Part shown: positions 1 to 5,875 of the stretch, one piece after another
How the letters are laid out: every line of letters starts with the position of its first letter
Numbering within the stretch: the first letter of the stretch is position 1
From: an uncultured Clostridia bacterium
Lineage (GTDB): Bacteria; Bacillota; Clostridia; Oscillospirales; Ruminococcaceae
Direction of reading: 5' to 3'
Length of the DNA: 6,064 nt
Assembly (NCBI GenBank): GCA_947632425.1
Contig: CANRPG010000125.1
Span: 1 to 6,064 of the forward strand
Made by a program: the position numbers and the translations under genes
The notes under the pieces: generated by a model
Database searches by the model: none
Told to the model about the DNA's origin: nothing
The model's input: the letters and a program-made list of their open reading frames with translations, nothing else

Positions 1-24
1 CGACTTTATTGGGTCGGCGATTTT
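1..24. repeat. 24-bp direct repeat, copy 1 (truncated hairpin at the window edge)
   Basis: Positions 1-24 are identical, base for base, to 229-252. In copy 2 this sequence forms the loop and right arm of a GC-rich hairpin followed by T residues. Here only CGAC of the left arm is inside the window, pairing with GTCG at 13-16. A second inverted repeat follows directly (TTTCTGAAAG 27-36 with CTTTCAGAAA 45-54). The copy spacing of 228 bp is an exact multiple of three. Whether more copies lie to the left cannot be seen. Confidence 0.85.
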
Positions 25-116
25 GCTTTCTGAAAGTCTGAAGCCTTTCAGAAAACAAAACCGTAATTCTTGCCGCGTTTACAACAAAGCGTGACTTTCG
101 TTTGCCACCACGTTTT

Positions 117-150
117 TTTCTTGCCTCTTGCTTCTTGATTTCTTGCCTCT
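117..150. repeat. 12-bp direct repeat in a pyrimidine-rich tract
   Basis: TTTCTTGCCTCT occurs at 117-128 and again at 139-150, a 22-bp period, within a strongly pyrimidine-rich plus strand. It may be nothing more than local slippage or a low-complexity tract. On the minus strand it accounts for the Lys/Arg-rich stretch of the open frame noted for 1-283. Confidence 0.5.
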
Positions 151-225
151 GGTAGCGCATACCTTGCCGTATGACAGGCTTTTTTCCCATTCTATCGTCA
201 TTTTGAGAGTGCACAAGAATTACTT

Positions 226-252
226 CGCCGACTTTATTGGGTCGGCGATTTT
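226..252 (+). terminator. Terminator-like hairpin carrying direct-repeat copy 2
   Basis: CGCCGAC (226-232) pairs perfectly with GTCGGCG (241-247) around an 8-nt loop, and ATTTTCTTT follows. This is the form of a rho-independent terminator on the plus strand. Positions 229-252 repeat window positions 1-24 exactly, including the loop, so the hairpin belongs to a duplicated or dispersed element. No gene ends just upstream inside the window. Confidence 0.55.
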
Positions 253-261
253 CTTTGAAAA

Positions 262-293
262 CTGAAAATTTCTTTCTGCGTTTTCAGCTTTTT
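262..293 (+). terminator. Weak AT-rich hairpin with T tract
   Basis: CTGAAAA (262-268) pairs with TTTTCAG (281-287) around a 12-nt loop, followed by CTTTTT. The stem is short and AT-rich, so termination would be weak. It sits directly behind the 226-252 hairpin, just as the TTTCTGAAAG hairpin (27-54) sits behind copy 1. The pairing of a GC hairpin with a CTGAAA-type hairpin may therefore be part of the repeated unit. Confidence 0.3.
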
Positions 294-306
294 CGTTAAG
301 CACCCA

Positions 307-350
307 AAAAATCCCTCGCTTCCGACCGTTTATGGCGGCGAGGGATTTTT
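307..350. terminator. Strong bidirectional intrinsic terminator
   Basis: AAAAATCCCTCGC (307-319) and GCGAGGGATTTTT (338-350) form a perfect 13-bp stem around an 18-nt loop. The GC-rich core is flanked by A and T tracts, so it works as a terminator in both directions, with five T on the plus strand and six on the minus strand. On the plus strand it insulates the permease operon from whatever lies to the left. On the minus strand it would end any transcript running leftward from around 480-530. Confidence 0.85.
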
Positions 351-362
351 AGGTACGCACAA

Positions 363-480
363 AGTTTTTTAGAGAATAGGAAGAAGCCTCGAAGAGGGTT
401 CTTCGGCACTTGCCAGACTGTTCACAGTCTGGCAATGTGTGCGCTCCTGCGCCGCGCGTAAGCGCAAACAATAAATAACT
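363..480. ncRNA. Candidate structured RNA: three hairpins within a possible closing stem
   Basis: Three inverted repeats lie head to tail. GAAGAAGCCTC/GAGGGTTCTTC (380-390/394-404) has one mismatch. TTGCCAGACTG/CAGTCTGGCAA (410-420/425-435) is perfect with a TTCA loop and can extend to 407-439 with one bulge. TGCGCT/AGCGCA (440-445/461-466) completes the set. The flanks AGTTTTTTA (363-371) and TAAATAACT (472-480) can pair at 8 of 9 positions and would enclose the three as a multi-branched fold. A terminator follows at 492-515. No known riboswitch, 6S, tmRNA or SRP consensus is recognisable, and no clear promoter precedes it. The inverted repeats are symmetric, so the transcribed strand cannot be decided. 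A dispersed palindromic repeat is the main alternative. Confidence 0.35.
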
Positions 481-491
481 CATAGACATCG

Positions 492-515
492 GCAGTCAAT
501 TCAGACTGCTTTTTT
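492..515 (+). terminator. Short hairpin with six-T tract
   Basis: GCAGTC (492-497) and GACTGC (504-509) form a 6-bp stem around a 6-nt loop, followed immediately by TTTTTT (510-515). It would end a plus-strand RNA made from the 363-480 region. CAGACTG (502-508), which covers most of the right arm, could instead pair with CAGTCTG (425-431), so an alternative fold that prevents termination is possible on paper. Confidence 0.55.
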
Positions 516-535
516 GCTGCTTTAACGACATATTA

Positions 536-549
536 TACAATCTGTTGTA
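536..549. promoter_or_regulatory. Inverted repeat, possible operator
   Basis: TACAA (536-540) and TTGTA (545-549) form a perfect 5-4-5 inverted repeat. CTGTA (550-554) and TTGTA (557-561) follow, so TGTA recurs at short intervals. This symmetry suits a dimeric helix-turn-helix regulator, but no specific regulator can be named. It also overlaps a perfect minus-strand TATAAT (537-532) that has no good -35 partner. Confidence 0.25.
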
Positions 550-619
550 CTGTATTTTGTATATTGCGCTGAAATTTGTTTTATGTTACAGGATTTTCTC
601 CTTTTATGATGTACTTTTT

Positions 620-640
620 TATAAAATTGTTTTAAAATTG
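620..640 (+). promoter_or_regulatory. 7-4-7 direct repeat upstream of the first permease gene
   Basis: AAAATTG occurs at 623-629 and 634-640 with a 4-bp spacer, an 11-bp period. The match widens to TATAAAATTG versus TTTAAAATTG, 9 of 10. Two 7-bp half-sites one helical turn apart is the architecture bound by OmpR/PhoB-family response regulators. The repeat overlaps the proposed -35 region and ends 10 bp before the proposed -10, as in promoters activated by such regulators. The region is AT-rich, so chance is a real alternative. Confidence 0.3.
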
Positions 641-656
641 AAGTAGGTACTATATT
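627..656 (+). promoter_or_regulatory. Possible promoter of the first permease gene
   Basis: TTGTTT (627-632) and TATATT (651-656) are 18 bp apart and are the best sigma-A-like pair close to the gene. The start point would fall near 662-664, leaving a leader of only about 13-15 nt that starts right at the Shine-Dalgarno sequence. The weak -35 fits a promoter that needs an activator, consistent with the direct repeat over it. A promoter further upstream cannot be excluded. Confidence 0.35.
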
Positions 657-664
657 CAAAAAAT

Positions 665-670
665 GGAGGT
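665..670 (+). promoter_or_regulatory. Ribosome binding site that fixes the GTG start at 677
   Basis: GGAGGT (665-670) lies six bases before GTG at 677. The next in-frame ATG (686) would be 15 bases away, too far for this site, so GTG is preferred as the start codon. Confidence 0.8.
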
Positions 671-676
671 ATTATT

Positions 677-3166
677 GTGCTGAGAATGGTATTTAAAGAC
701 CTGTCCGGGCTGATAAAAAAGCAGCGTATGCTGACGGTGCTTCTGGCACTCAACATTGTTGTTTCCTGCCTTGTGATATGCTTTTCATACGGTCTGTATC
801 ACAATTACCGCGCGGTCATAACAAAAGGCGAGGAAGAGGACGTAAAGTCCATCAGCGTGCTTGTCGGCAGCGGCGATCTTCACAACCTCGATGATGCAAA
901 GGGGCTTGAAGTCGGCACACTTGCGCCGTCGCAGCTGTCTGTGCTTATGTCGGCGTTTTCTGAAAGCACTTTGGAAAACGTTGACGGCATTACATTCAGC
1001 TACATAGTAAAAACGCCTCTGTATTATAATGATACCGACTATCACGGCGAAATACCGGATTATGACGAGAACGCGCAGCCGTATTATAACATTCTTTCGT
1101 GCAGTATTGCTATGAAAGACGGCAGGATAGCTGACAACAAAAATTCCCTGACGGCTGTTTTTTCAGATGAGGAGTATTTCAGCGGCGAGAAGATAGTTGC
1201 ATTGTCGGAGTTTTATTTCAGCGACAACAACGCGCCCGGCTACAGCTTGGGCGAAACAAGCGCATCTGCCTGCAAACTGCCTGCCGATGCCGAAAATATC
1301 ATCATAAACGGCGAGAGCTACAGAATTTCAAAAGTGCTTGACGAGCAAACTTACGGCAGCGGCTTAGACATGGAAATACCATATGCCGCGATACCCGAAA
1401 GCGCGCAGGTGCTCTATAGGAGCTACAGCGAACATCAGCGCGCCTGCTTTACGATAAATTTCAAACAGCCGCTCACTCACCGCCAGCGCGACGACATAAG
1501 CGAGTGCTTGAAACAAGTTCTCGGAGAGGCATTTTACCTTGAAGATATTCGTTTCACCGATGTTACCGACCTTGGCTATTACGGCTCGATAATTGCTGTG
1601 TCACTGCTTATTGCGGCAATTTCGGCGATAAACATATCCATTCTTTACAGCTATATTTTAGAAAAGCGCAGCCGCGATCTTGCGGTGTACAGAATTTGCG
1701 GCCTTTCAAAGGGCAGGGCGGCGCTTTCGTATCTTCTTGAATGTGTAATAATAAATGCGCCGCTGTTTTTAGTGACAGAGATAATTTTTGCAAAGCTTCT
1801 AGTGCCGCTTCTGGCGAGATTTTTCCCTATGATACGCCTTGCATACAACGTAAAACTATACGCAGCGATATTCTTTATATACCTGTTTGCGCTGTGCGGC
1901 ATAATGCTCATAATGCTTTTTGGCAAACTGCACTTCCACAGCATAGCGCAGGCACGCTCCGCACCCCGAAGCTCTGCAAAAACAGGCTTTATGCAGATCT
2001 TTGGTGTATTGCAGCTTGCGGCGGTAACAGTAATGCTGATATTTGTTATCTCTGCAATATCTTCGCGAAGCGTGCTGTTTGACAATTTCAAAGAATACAT
2101 CTCACGCAGGGGTTACATGGTAAAGACTACGGACATAAATGTATTTCCCGAAGATTTAACATCAGCCGCAAACGGAGCGGAAACTATTTTTAACTGTTAT
2201 ACAAATATATACGAGGACAGCTTTGACAAAAATTTGGCAAACAGCATTGAACATAACATGATAACATATTCTGATGAATTTATACGGGCTTATGTTCCCG
2301 AGCTGAGCGACGGCGTATGGCTCAGCGAAGCGAAAGATACTTACGAAAATTCGGGGTATATACCTACAGTAACGGCAGGCGGCGATAAAAAAGTCGGAGA
2401 TATAATAGAGTCAACTGTAGTTATGAGCTTTGACGAAAACGGTCAGCCCGACAAAACTGTTTCTGCTAAATACAAGGTGATAGGCGTTTTGAAAGACAAC
2501 GTTCCGCTTGCGGTATACAGCATTGACAGCTCTTTCAGCGCAAGTTACAGTGATATTTATTCTACGTTCAGAAGCAGCTACGAGGACAAAATGCTGCTGC
2601 TTACAAGGACATCGGATATGTATGAGTGCTATAAGTCGTTCGGATCGCTTTATGGTACGCAGTTTATCTTCTGCGACGGCATGACCGATGATGAATACAC
2701 CGCGCTCGGCGACAGGCTGGAGGGCATGAAGCTTGACTTTGCGCCTCTTTCGCAGGTGTACAAAAACAGCACAGACTATGTTTATCAGCAGCTTTACACC
2801 CTGCTGCCTATAGCTGTTTGCATATTCATTCTGACGATAATTTCAAGCGTATCAATAAGCGCGATATACACCAAACGGCAGCTGCGAAACTATGCTATTT
2901 TCTACATCTGCGGTGCAAGGTGGCGTACCTGCGCGCTTTGCAGTCTGAAAAACAGCGCGATCACCTGTGGTATAGCAAGCATACTTGCGGCGGCAGTGCT
3001 GATAATAGGCAAACTCACATTCTTTGAAAACACGGTCATAACTTTCGGTATATGGCACTTGGCTGTATGCGCTGTGGTGATAGCTTTATACCTCGCGCTT
3101 TCAATGATAATGCCGCTGGCTGTCATAGGCTCAAACGAGCCCAAAGAGGTGCTTAAAGCAGAATAG
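677..3166 (+). CDS. Double-module FtsX-like ABC transporter permease
   Basis: This 829-aa membrane protein is built as two consecutive FtsX/MacB-type permease modules. Predicted membrane segments are near residues 18-40, 304-327, 349-378 and 394-416 in the first module, and 440-463, 706-731, 760-781 and 789-815 in the second. Each module places a large extracytoplasmic domain (about 41-303 and 464-705) between its first and second segments. The second domain shows MacB-core-like features: a DGVW turn near 545, KVGD near 572 and KVIGVLKD near 600-607. After the second segment of each module a charged stretch ends in ICG (329-342, EKRSRDLAVYRICG; 733-746, KRQLRNYAIFYICG). This matches the FtsX-family helix that contacts the ATPase. 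The protein would use ATP hydrolysis by a separate subunit to move a substrate or drive an extracellular conformational change. The substrate is unknown. The start is GTG. No ATPase gene is adjacent. Confidence 0.9.
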   Translation: MLRMVFKDLSGLIKKQRMLTVLLALNIVVSCLVICFSYGLYHNYRAVITKGEEEDVKSISVLVGSGDLHNLDDAKGLEVGTLAPSQLSVLMSAFSESTLENVDGITFSYIVKTPLYYNDTDYHGEIPDYDENAQPYYNILSCSIAMKDGRIADNKNSLTAVFSDEEYFSGEKIVALSEFYFSDNNAPGYSLGETSASACKLPADAENIIINGESYRISKVLDEQTYGSGLDMEIPYAAIPESAQVLYRSYSEHQRACFTINFKQPLTHRQRDDISECLKQVLGEAFYLEDIRFTDVTDLGYYGSIIAVSLLIAAISAINISILYSYILEKRSRDLAVYRICGLSKGRAALSYLLECVIINAPLFLVTEIIFAKLLVPLLARFFPMIRLAYNVKLYAAIFFIYLFALCGIMLIMLFGKLHFHSIAQARSAPRSSAKTGFMQIFGVLQLAAVTVMLIFVISAISSRSVLFDNFKEYISRRGYMVKTTDINVFPEDLTSAANGAETIFNCYTNIYEDSFDKNLANSIEHNMITYSDEFIRAYVPELSDGVWLSEAKDTYENSGYIPTVTAGGDKKVGDIIESTVVMSFDENGQPDKTVSAKYKVIGVLKDNVPLAVYSIDSSFSASYSDIYSTFRSSYEDKMLLLTRTSDMYECYKSFGSLYGTQFIFCDGMTDDEYTALGDRLEGMKLDFAPLSQVYKNSTDYVYQQLYTLLPIAVCIFILTIISSVSISAIYTKRQLRNYAIFYICGARWRTCALCSLKNSAITCGIASILAAAVLIIGKLTFFENTVITFGIWHLAVCAVVIALYLALSMIMPLAVIGSNEPKEVLKAE

Positions 3167-3184
3167 TTCTTAATGTTTTCTTAA
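3167..3184 (+). promoter_or_regulatory. 7-4-7 direct repeat next to the second promoter
   Basis: TTCTTAA occurs at 3167-3173 and 3178-3184, separated by TGTT, so again two 7-bp half-sites at an 11-bp period. It starts directly after the stop codon of the first gene and ends 5 bp before the -35 box. The spacing matches the repeat at 623-640 although the half-site sequence differs. Binding by an OmpR-type response regulator is inferred from architecture only. Confidence 0.35.
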
Positions 3185-3189
3185 ATTTG

Positions 3190-3218
3190 TTGACCACCAT
3201 ATATAAATATAGTATAAT
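3190..3218 (+). promoter_or_regulatory. Sigma-A promoter for the second and third permease genes
   Basis: TTGACC (3190-3195) and a perfect TATAAT (3213-3218) are separated by exactly 17 bp, very close to the housekeeping consensus. Transcription would start near 3224-3226, giving a leader of about 43 nt before the ATG at 3268. There is no terminator between the first gene and this promoter, so the downstream pair could also receive read-through. Confidence 0.8.
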
Positions 3219-3235
3219 GAAATAAAGAAGTATTA

Positions 3236-3250
3236 TTGCAATATTTGCAA
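3236..3250. promoter_or_regulatory. TTGCAA palindrome in the leader of the second gene
   Basis: TTGCAA (3236-3241) and TTGCAA (3245-3250) are separated by TAT. Each half is itself a palindrome, so the unit is both a direct and an inverted repeat. It sits about 12-26 bases into the predicted transcript, directly before the ribosome binding site. An operator for a repressor or a small leader hairpin is possible. Confidence 0.25.
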
Positions 3251-3267
3251 AGGGGGAGCGGTAAAAA

Positions 3268-4350
3268 ATGTTAAGAGAAATAGCTAAAAACCTGCGCTGC
3301 CTTGTAACAGACAACAAGCTTATATTTGCTCTTATCTCCGTAAGCCTTATCATTTCGGTGATGACGCTTTTGTATGTTACTGTAGAGGTGCAGTATAACT
3401 CGGCAGGCGAAATTTCTGCCGAAAGCAACTTTTCGTTTGTCGGCATATTACCGCAGGACGACGATATGGACACGTTGAGTAAGCAGTTAGATGATTTCTG
3501 CAAAAATCACGATGCAGTAAAATATCATTATGTTTCCTATAACTGCGGCGGCGAAAAGTTAGCTTTTTCTCTGGCTGCATTTTTTAAAGATGAAGATCTG
3601 CAAAAATACATAGACAGTCAGCAGTATATTACCAAAAAGGTCACTGCTGATGAACTTATATCGGGCAATGCGGTCTTGATGAAAGACAATGCCGTAGACC
3701 TTAGCGGCGAACTTTCTTTGAACTCTGTGCCGCTGAATATTGCCGCCGCGTACAGTGATTCATCGCTGCCTTTTGCAGACGGAGTCATACCCTTGCAGAC
3801 AGCTTTGCAAACGGGCGCAGAGCCGGTAGCATATATCGTCAGCCTTGAGAGCGATACAAGCGGTGAGATACTAAGAAAATACCGCGACGACCTTGTCGAT
3901 ATCTTCGGCAGTGAAAGAGTTCTTACAGAAGCCGACAGCGCCGTGCTGGCAGATTCCGCCGAAGGATTTAACGGCGAAAATATTACGCTTATTGTTATGG
4001 CGGCTGCGGCTTTTGTAAACATAGTTTTTCTGTTTATGTATACCATAAAGAAAAGGATACGAAACATACTTGTTTACAAACTCTGCGGAGCGACAAGCAG
4101 TCAGATATCATACATTATCTATCTTGAAATGCTTGCTGTTATTGCGGCGCATATTATCGTTGCTTTTCTTGTATTTCGTCTGGGACTTTTCAACATCATA
4201 AAAAGATACGACACGGCTTTTGCATACGGGCTGTCGCCTGAGCATTACCTTTTTACAGCTTTTGCTGCAATACTTATTGAAACTATCTTTGTGTACCCCA
4301 CTATACTAAAATATGCAAAGACAGATGCCATAAAGCTGAAAAGAATGTAA
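3268..4350 (+). CDS. Single-module FtsX-like ABC transporter permease
   Basis: This 360-aa protein has four predicted membrane segments (about 18-38, 239-259, 282-304 and 326-346) and one extracytoplasmic domain of about 200 residues between the first two. That layout equals one half of a MacB/LolC-like permease pair. After the second segment KKRIRNILVYKLCGAT (261-276) matches the ATPase-contacting helix of the family and closely resembles the second-module motif of the gene at 677-3166. The extracytoplasmic domain is short, and its core-like part (about 129-163) is degenerate. With a single module it would have to dimerise, most simply with the product of the gene 13 bp downstream. The start is supported by a G-rich Shine-Dalgarno sequence at 3251-3258. 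It has its own promoter (3190-3218). The substrate is unknown, and no ATPase gene is nearby. Confidence 0.85.
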   Translation: MLREIAKNLRCLVTDNKLIFALISVSLIISVMTLLYVTVEVQYNSAGEISAESNFSFVGILPQDDDMDTLSKQLDDFCKNHDAVKYHYVSYNCGGEKLAFSLAAFFKDEDLQKYIDSQQYITKKVTADELISGNAVLMKDNAVDLSGELSLNSVPLNIAAAYSDSSLPFADGVIPLQTALQTGAEPVAYIVSLESDTSGEILRKYRDDLVDIFGSERVLTEADSAVLADSAEGFNGENITLIVMAAAAFVNIVFLFMYTIKKRIRNILVYKLCGATSSQISYIIYLEMLAVIAAHIIVAFLVFRLGLFNIIKRYDTAFAYGLSPEHYLFTAFAAILIETIFVYPTILKYAKTDAIKLKRM

Positions 4351-4363
4351 GGGGGGCAGGGAA

Positions 4364-5824
4364 ATGTATCGAAAATATGTATTTTATCAGCTAGGCAAAA
4401 GACCGTTTATAACCCTGCTGGCAATATTGCAGTTTGCGCTATCGATATTTCTGATAGGCAACATTGTGAACAGGCTTTCGGGATATTTTGTAACGATAAG
4501 GCTGTTTGAAGGCGTAAACTCTGAGAATTCTTATTTCCTCAGCAATGTGATAGGCTATGAATATGACGGTATAAACAAAATAGGCAGCGAAAGAGATGCT
4601 TTCGAGGAAGAACTTCATCGGCAGCTTGACAGCGGAGAAATAACGCAGGAGGAATTTTATGCAGAGCTCATAAATTCTGTGGTTTCGTCAATAGAACAAA
4701 AACAAGCATTTTACAAGTCTTTGCCGAACATAGGCGACAGCCCCTGCGTAGAGACCGACATTTCAATGTTTGCTTCAAACCTTTATTCGTATGATGAGAG
4801 TATAAAAAGCGGTGTTCATTTAGGTAATGTTATGTTTCTGACAGATGACTGCACCGATGCGCTGAACTATCAGATGACCGGCGGCAAGTGGCTTGGCAAA
4901 GGAGACGGAGAGTATATAGAACTTGTTGCTCCGGATGATAAGGGCTATAAGGTAGGAGATACATTGCAGCTTGCCTATAATGTTTACACAGCCGAAGAAG
5001 GCGATGTTATGAAACTCGGCTGTTACGGAAAAATAGTCGGTCTTATAAAGCCCGATCAGTTTTTATATATGGGTTTCAGTTCAAGTGACGGATATGAAAA
5101 CGGCGAAAGGCTGTATCTTAATGATTTTCTGACAGGTCAATACCCTGATTCATTTTTGGCGGTGTATAACGAAAACAACAGAAAGCTGCTGGACAGTGAA
5201 CTTTTAATGAATAATTACTTTTTGGATCCTCATATAGTTACGCTGAAAAGCGATCTTACGCAGCAGGAGAAAACCGAATTTTTTGACAGCGCCTCCGACA
5301 TGGGCTATTATGCGGTCAGCATGACAAATGCTTATAACAACACCTACAAAAGCGAGATGAAAGACCTGCAAAACGATATAATTTTTATCTCAGCCGCCTG
5401 CCTTATCGCTCTGATAGGACTTTTGGGTGTGGGAGCCCTGTTTGCCTCGGGCGATATGAAAACTTTCGGCATATACTACATAAACGGGCTTACATGGAAA
5501 GAATGCCTGTCTGTAAATGCGGTTTCTATGGCGGTGATGATGTCATGTTCTGCTGTGTTATCGGTAGTTATAAAACTGGCGACGGCGTATAAAGGCTATC
5601 ACGATATGTTTAATTTTTATCAGTCACAGTATCAGGGCATAGGCGGCGAATTAAAACAGCAGCTGATGTCACGGGTGAAATTTTCCGACTTCTTTTACTA
5701 CACGCCTACAGAGGTCATAACCATAATAGTCATGCTGATACTGGCTTTTGCGGTATCCATGATAATTCCGTATGTGACGTTTAAACTCCGTTCGCCGATA
5801 GATGTTATGAGAAGTGAAAACTGA
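4364..5824 (+). CDS. Single-module FtsX-like ABC transporter permease with enlarged outer domain
   Basis: This 486-aa protein has four predicted membrane segments (about 13-36, 339-361, 382-404 and 450-474) and an extracytoplasmic domain of about 300 residues. The domain shows MacB-core-like landmarks: MTGGKW near 171-176, YKVGD near 195-199 and KIVGLIKPD near 223-231. An acidic, probably helical stretch at about 76-120 precedes it and contains the GEITQEEFYAEL sequence. After the second segment, GDMKTFGIYYINGLT (363-377) is the family's ATPase-contact region. It reads ING where the other modules here read ICG or LCG, and it has fewer basic residues. The gene starts 13 bp after the previous stop, with GGGGGG at 4351-4356 as ribosome binding site, so it is co-transcribed and probably pairs with that permease. 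A hairpin terminator follows directly. The substrate is unknown. Confidence 0.87.
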   Translation: MYRKYVFYQLGKRPFITLLAILQFALSIFLIGNIVNRLSGYFVTIRLFEGVNSENSYFLSNVIGYEYDGINKIGSERDAFEEELHRQLDSGEITQEEFYAELINSVVSSIEQKQAFYKSLPNIGDSPCVETDISMFASNLYSYDESIKSGVHLGNVMFLTDDCTDALNYQMTGGKWLGKGDGEYIELVAPDDKGYKVGDTLQLAYNVYTAEEGDVMKLGCYGKIVGLIKPDQFLYMGFSSSDGYENGERLYLNDFLTGQYPDSFLAVYNENNRKLLDSELLMNNYFLDPHIVTLKSDLTQQEKTEFFDSASDMGYYAVSMTNAYNNTYKSEMKDLQNDIIFISAACLIALIGLLGVGALFASGDMKTFGIYYINGLTWKECLSVNAVSMAVMMSCSAVLSVVIKLATAYKGYHDMFNFYQSQYQGIGGELKQQLMSRVKFSDFFYYTPTEVITIIVMLILAFAVSMIIPYVTFKLRSPIDVMRSEN

Positions 5825-5830
5825 ATAAAA

Positions 5831-5870
5831 AGGGGCAGAATAGCTTGATTGCCGTTCTGCCTTTGACTTT
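5831..5870 (+). terminator. Operon terminator
   Basis: GGCAGAA (5834-5840) pairs with TTCTGCC (5855-5861) around a 14-nt loop. The stem can extend to 5831/5864 through G-T and A-T pairs, followed by an interrupted T tract (TTTGACTTTT). It begins 6 bp after the last permease stop codon and is the natural 3' end of the operon. Confidence 0.7.
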
Positions 5871-5875
5871 TATGC

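Larger units (their letters stand above)
1..283 (-). other. Open minus-strand frame across the repeat pair; coding status doubtful
   Basis: On the minus strand one frame is open from just after a TGA (286-284) to the window edge, about 94 codons. The 24-bp repeats lie in the same frame, so both ends read NRRPNKV. The conceptual product is very basic, with a Lys/Arg-rich middle (QEIKKQEARKKRGGKRK). Possible starts are GTG at 214-212 and ATG at 190-188, but neither has a Shine-Dalgarno sequence upstream. I do not recognise the protein. A dispersed intergenic repeat with an accidentally open frame is at least as likely as a truncated real gene, and the frame also crosses terminator-like hairpins. 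It is recorded because it is the longest coding-like signal in the 676-bp gene-free stretch. Confidence 0.2.

Noticed and set aside
79..201. Minus-strand ATG frame of 40 codons
   Set aside because: It has no ribosome binding site, lies in a low-complexity repeat region, and competes with a longer open frame on the same strand.
1..252. CRISPR array
   Set aside because: There are only two copies of a 24-bp repeat, 204 bp apart, and the repeat itself forms a terminator-like hairpin.
349..489. Minus-strand frame of 46 codons starting at 489, with its stop next to the 307-350 terminator
   Set aside because: The composition is protein-like, and a terminator right after the stop is suggestive. It lacks a ribosome binding site, however, and consists almost entirely of the three hairpins, so an accidental frame through a structured repeat is more likely. 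It would merit a search if homologues with conserved reading frame exist.
363..515. Assignment to a known riboswitch, T-box, 6S RNA or tmRNA
   Set aside because: None of the conserved core sequences of these classes that I know could be found on either strand.
545..565. Promoter TTGTAC (545-550) with TATATT (560-565)
   Set aside because: The spacer is only 9 bp, too short for a sigma-A promoter.
686..688. ATG at 686 as the start of the first permease
   Set aside because: The GGAGGT site would be 15 bases away, whereas GTG at 677 is six bases away.
785..3144. Open frames on the minus strand and in other plus frames inside the first permease gene
   Set aside because: They overlap a gene with clear membrane and motif structure, have no ribosome binding sites or recognisable motifs, and are typical shadows of a coding frame.
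3377..4067. Minus-strand open frames inside the second permease gene
   Set aside because: Antisense shadows of a well-supported gene with no family features.
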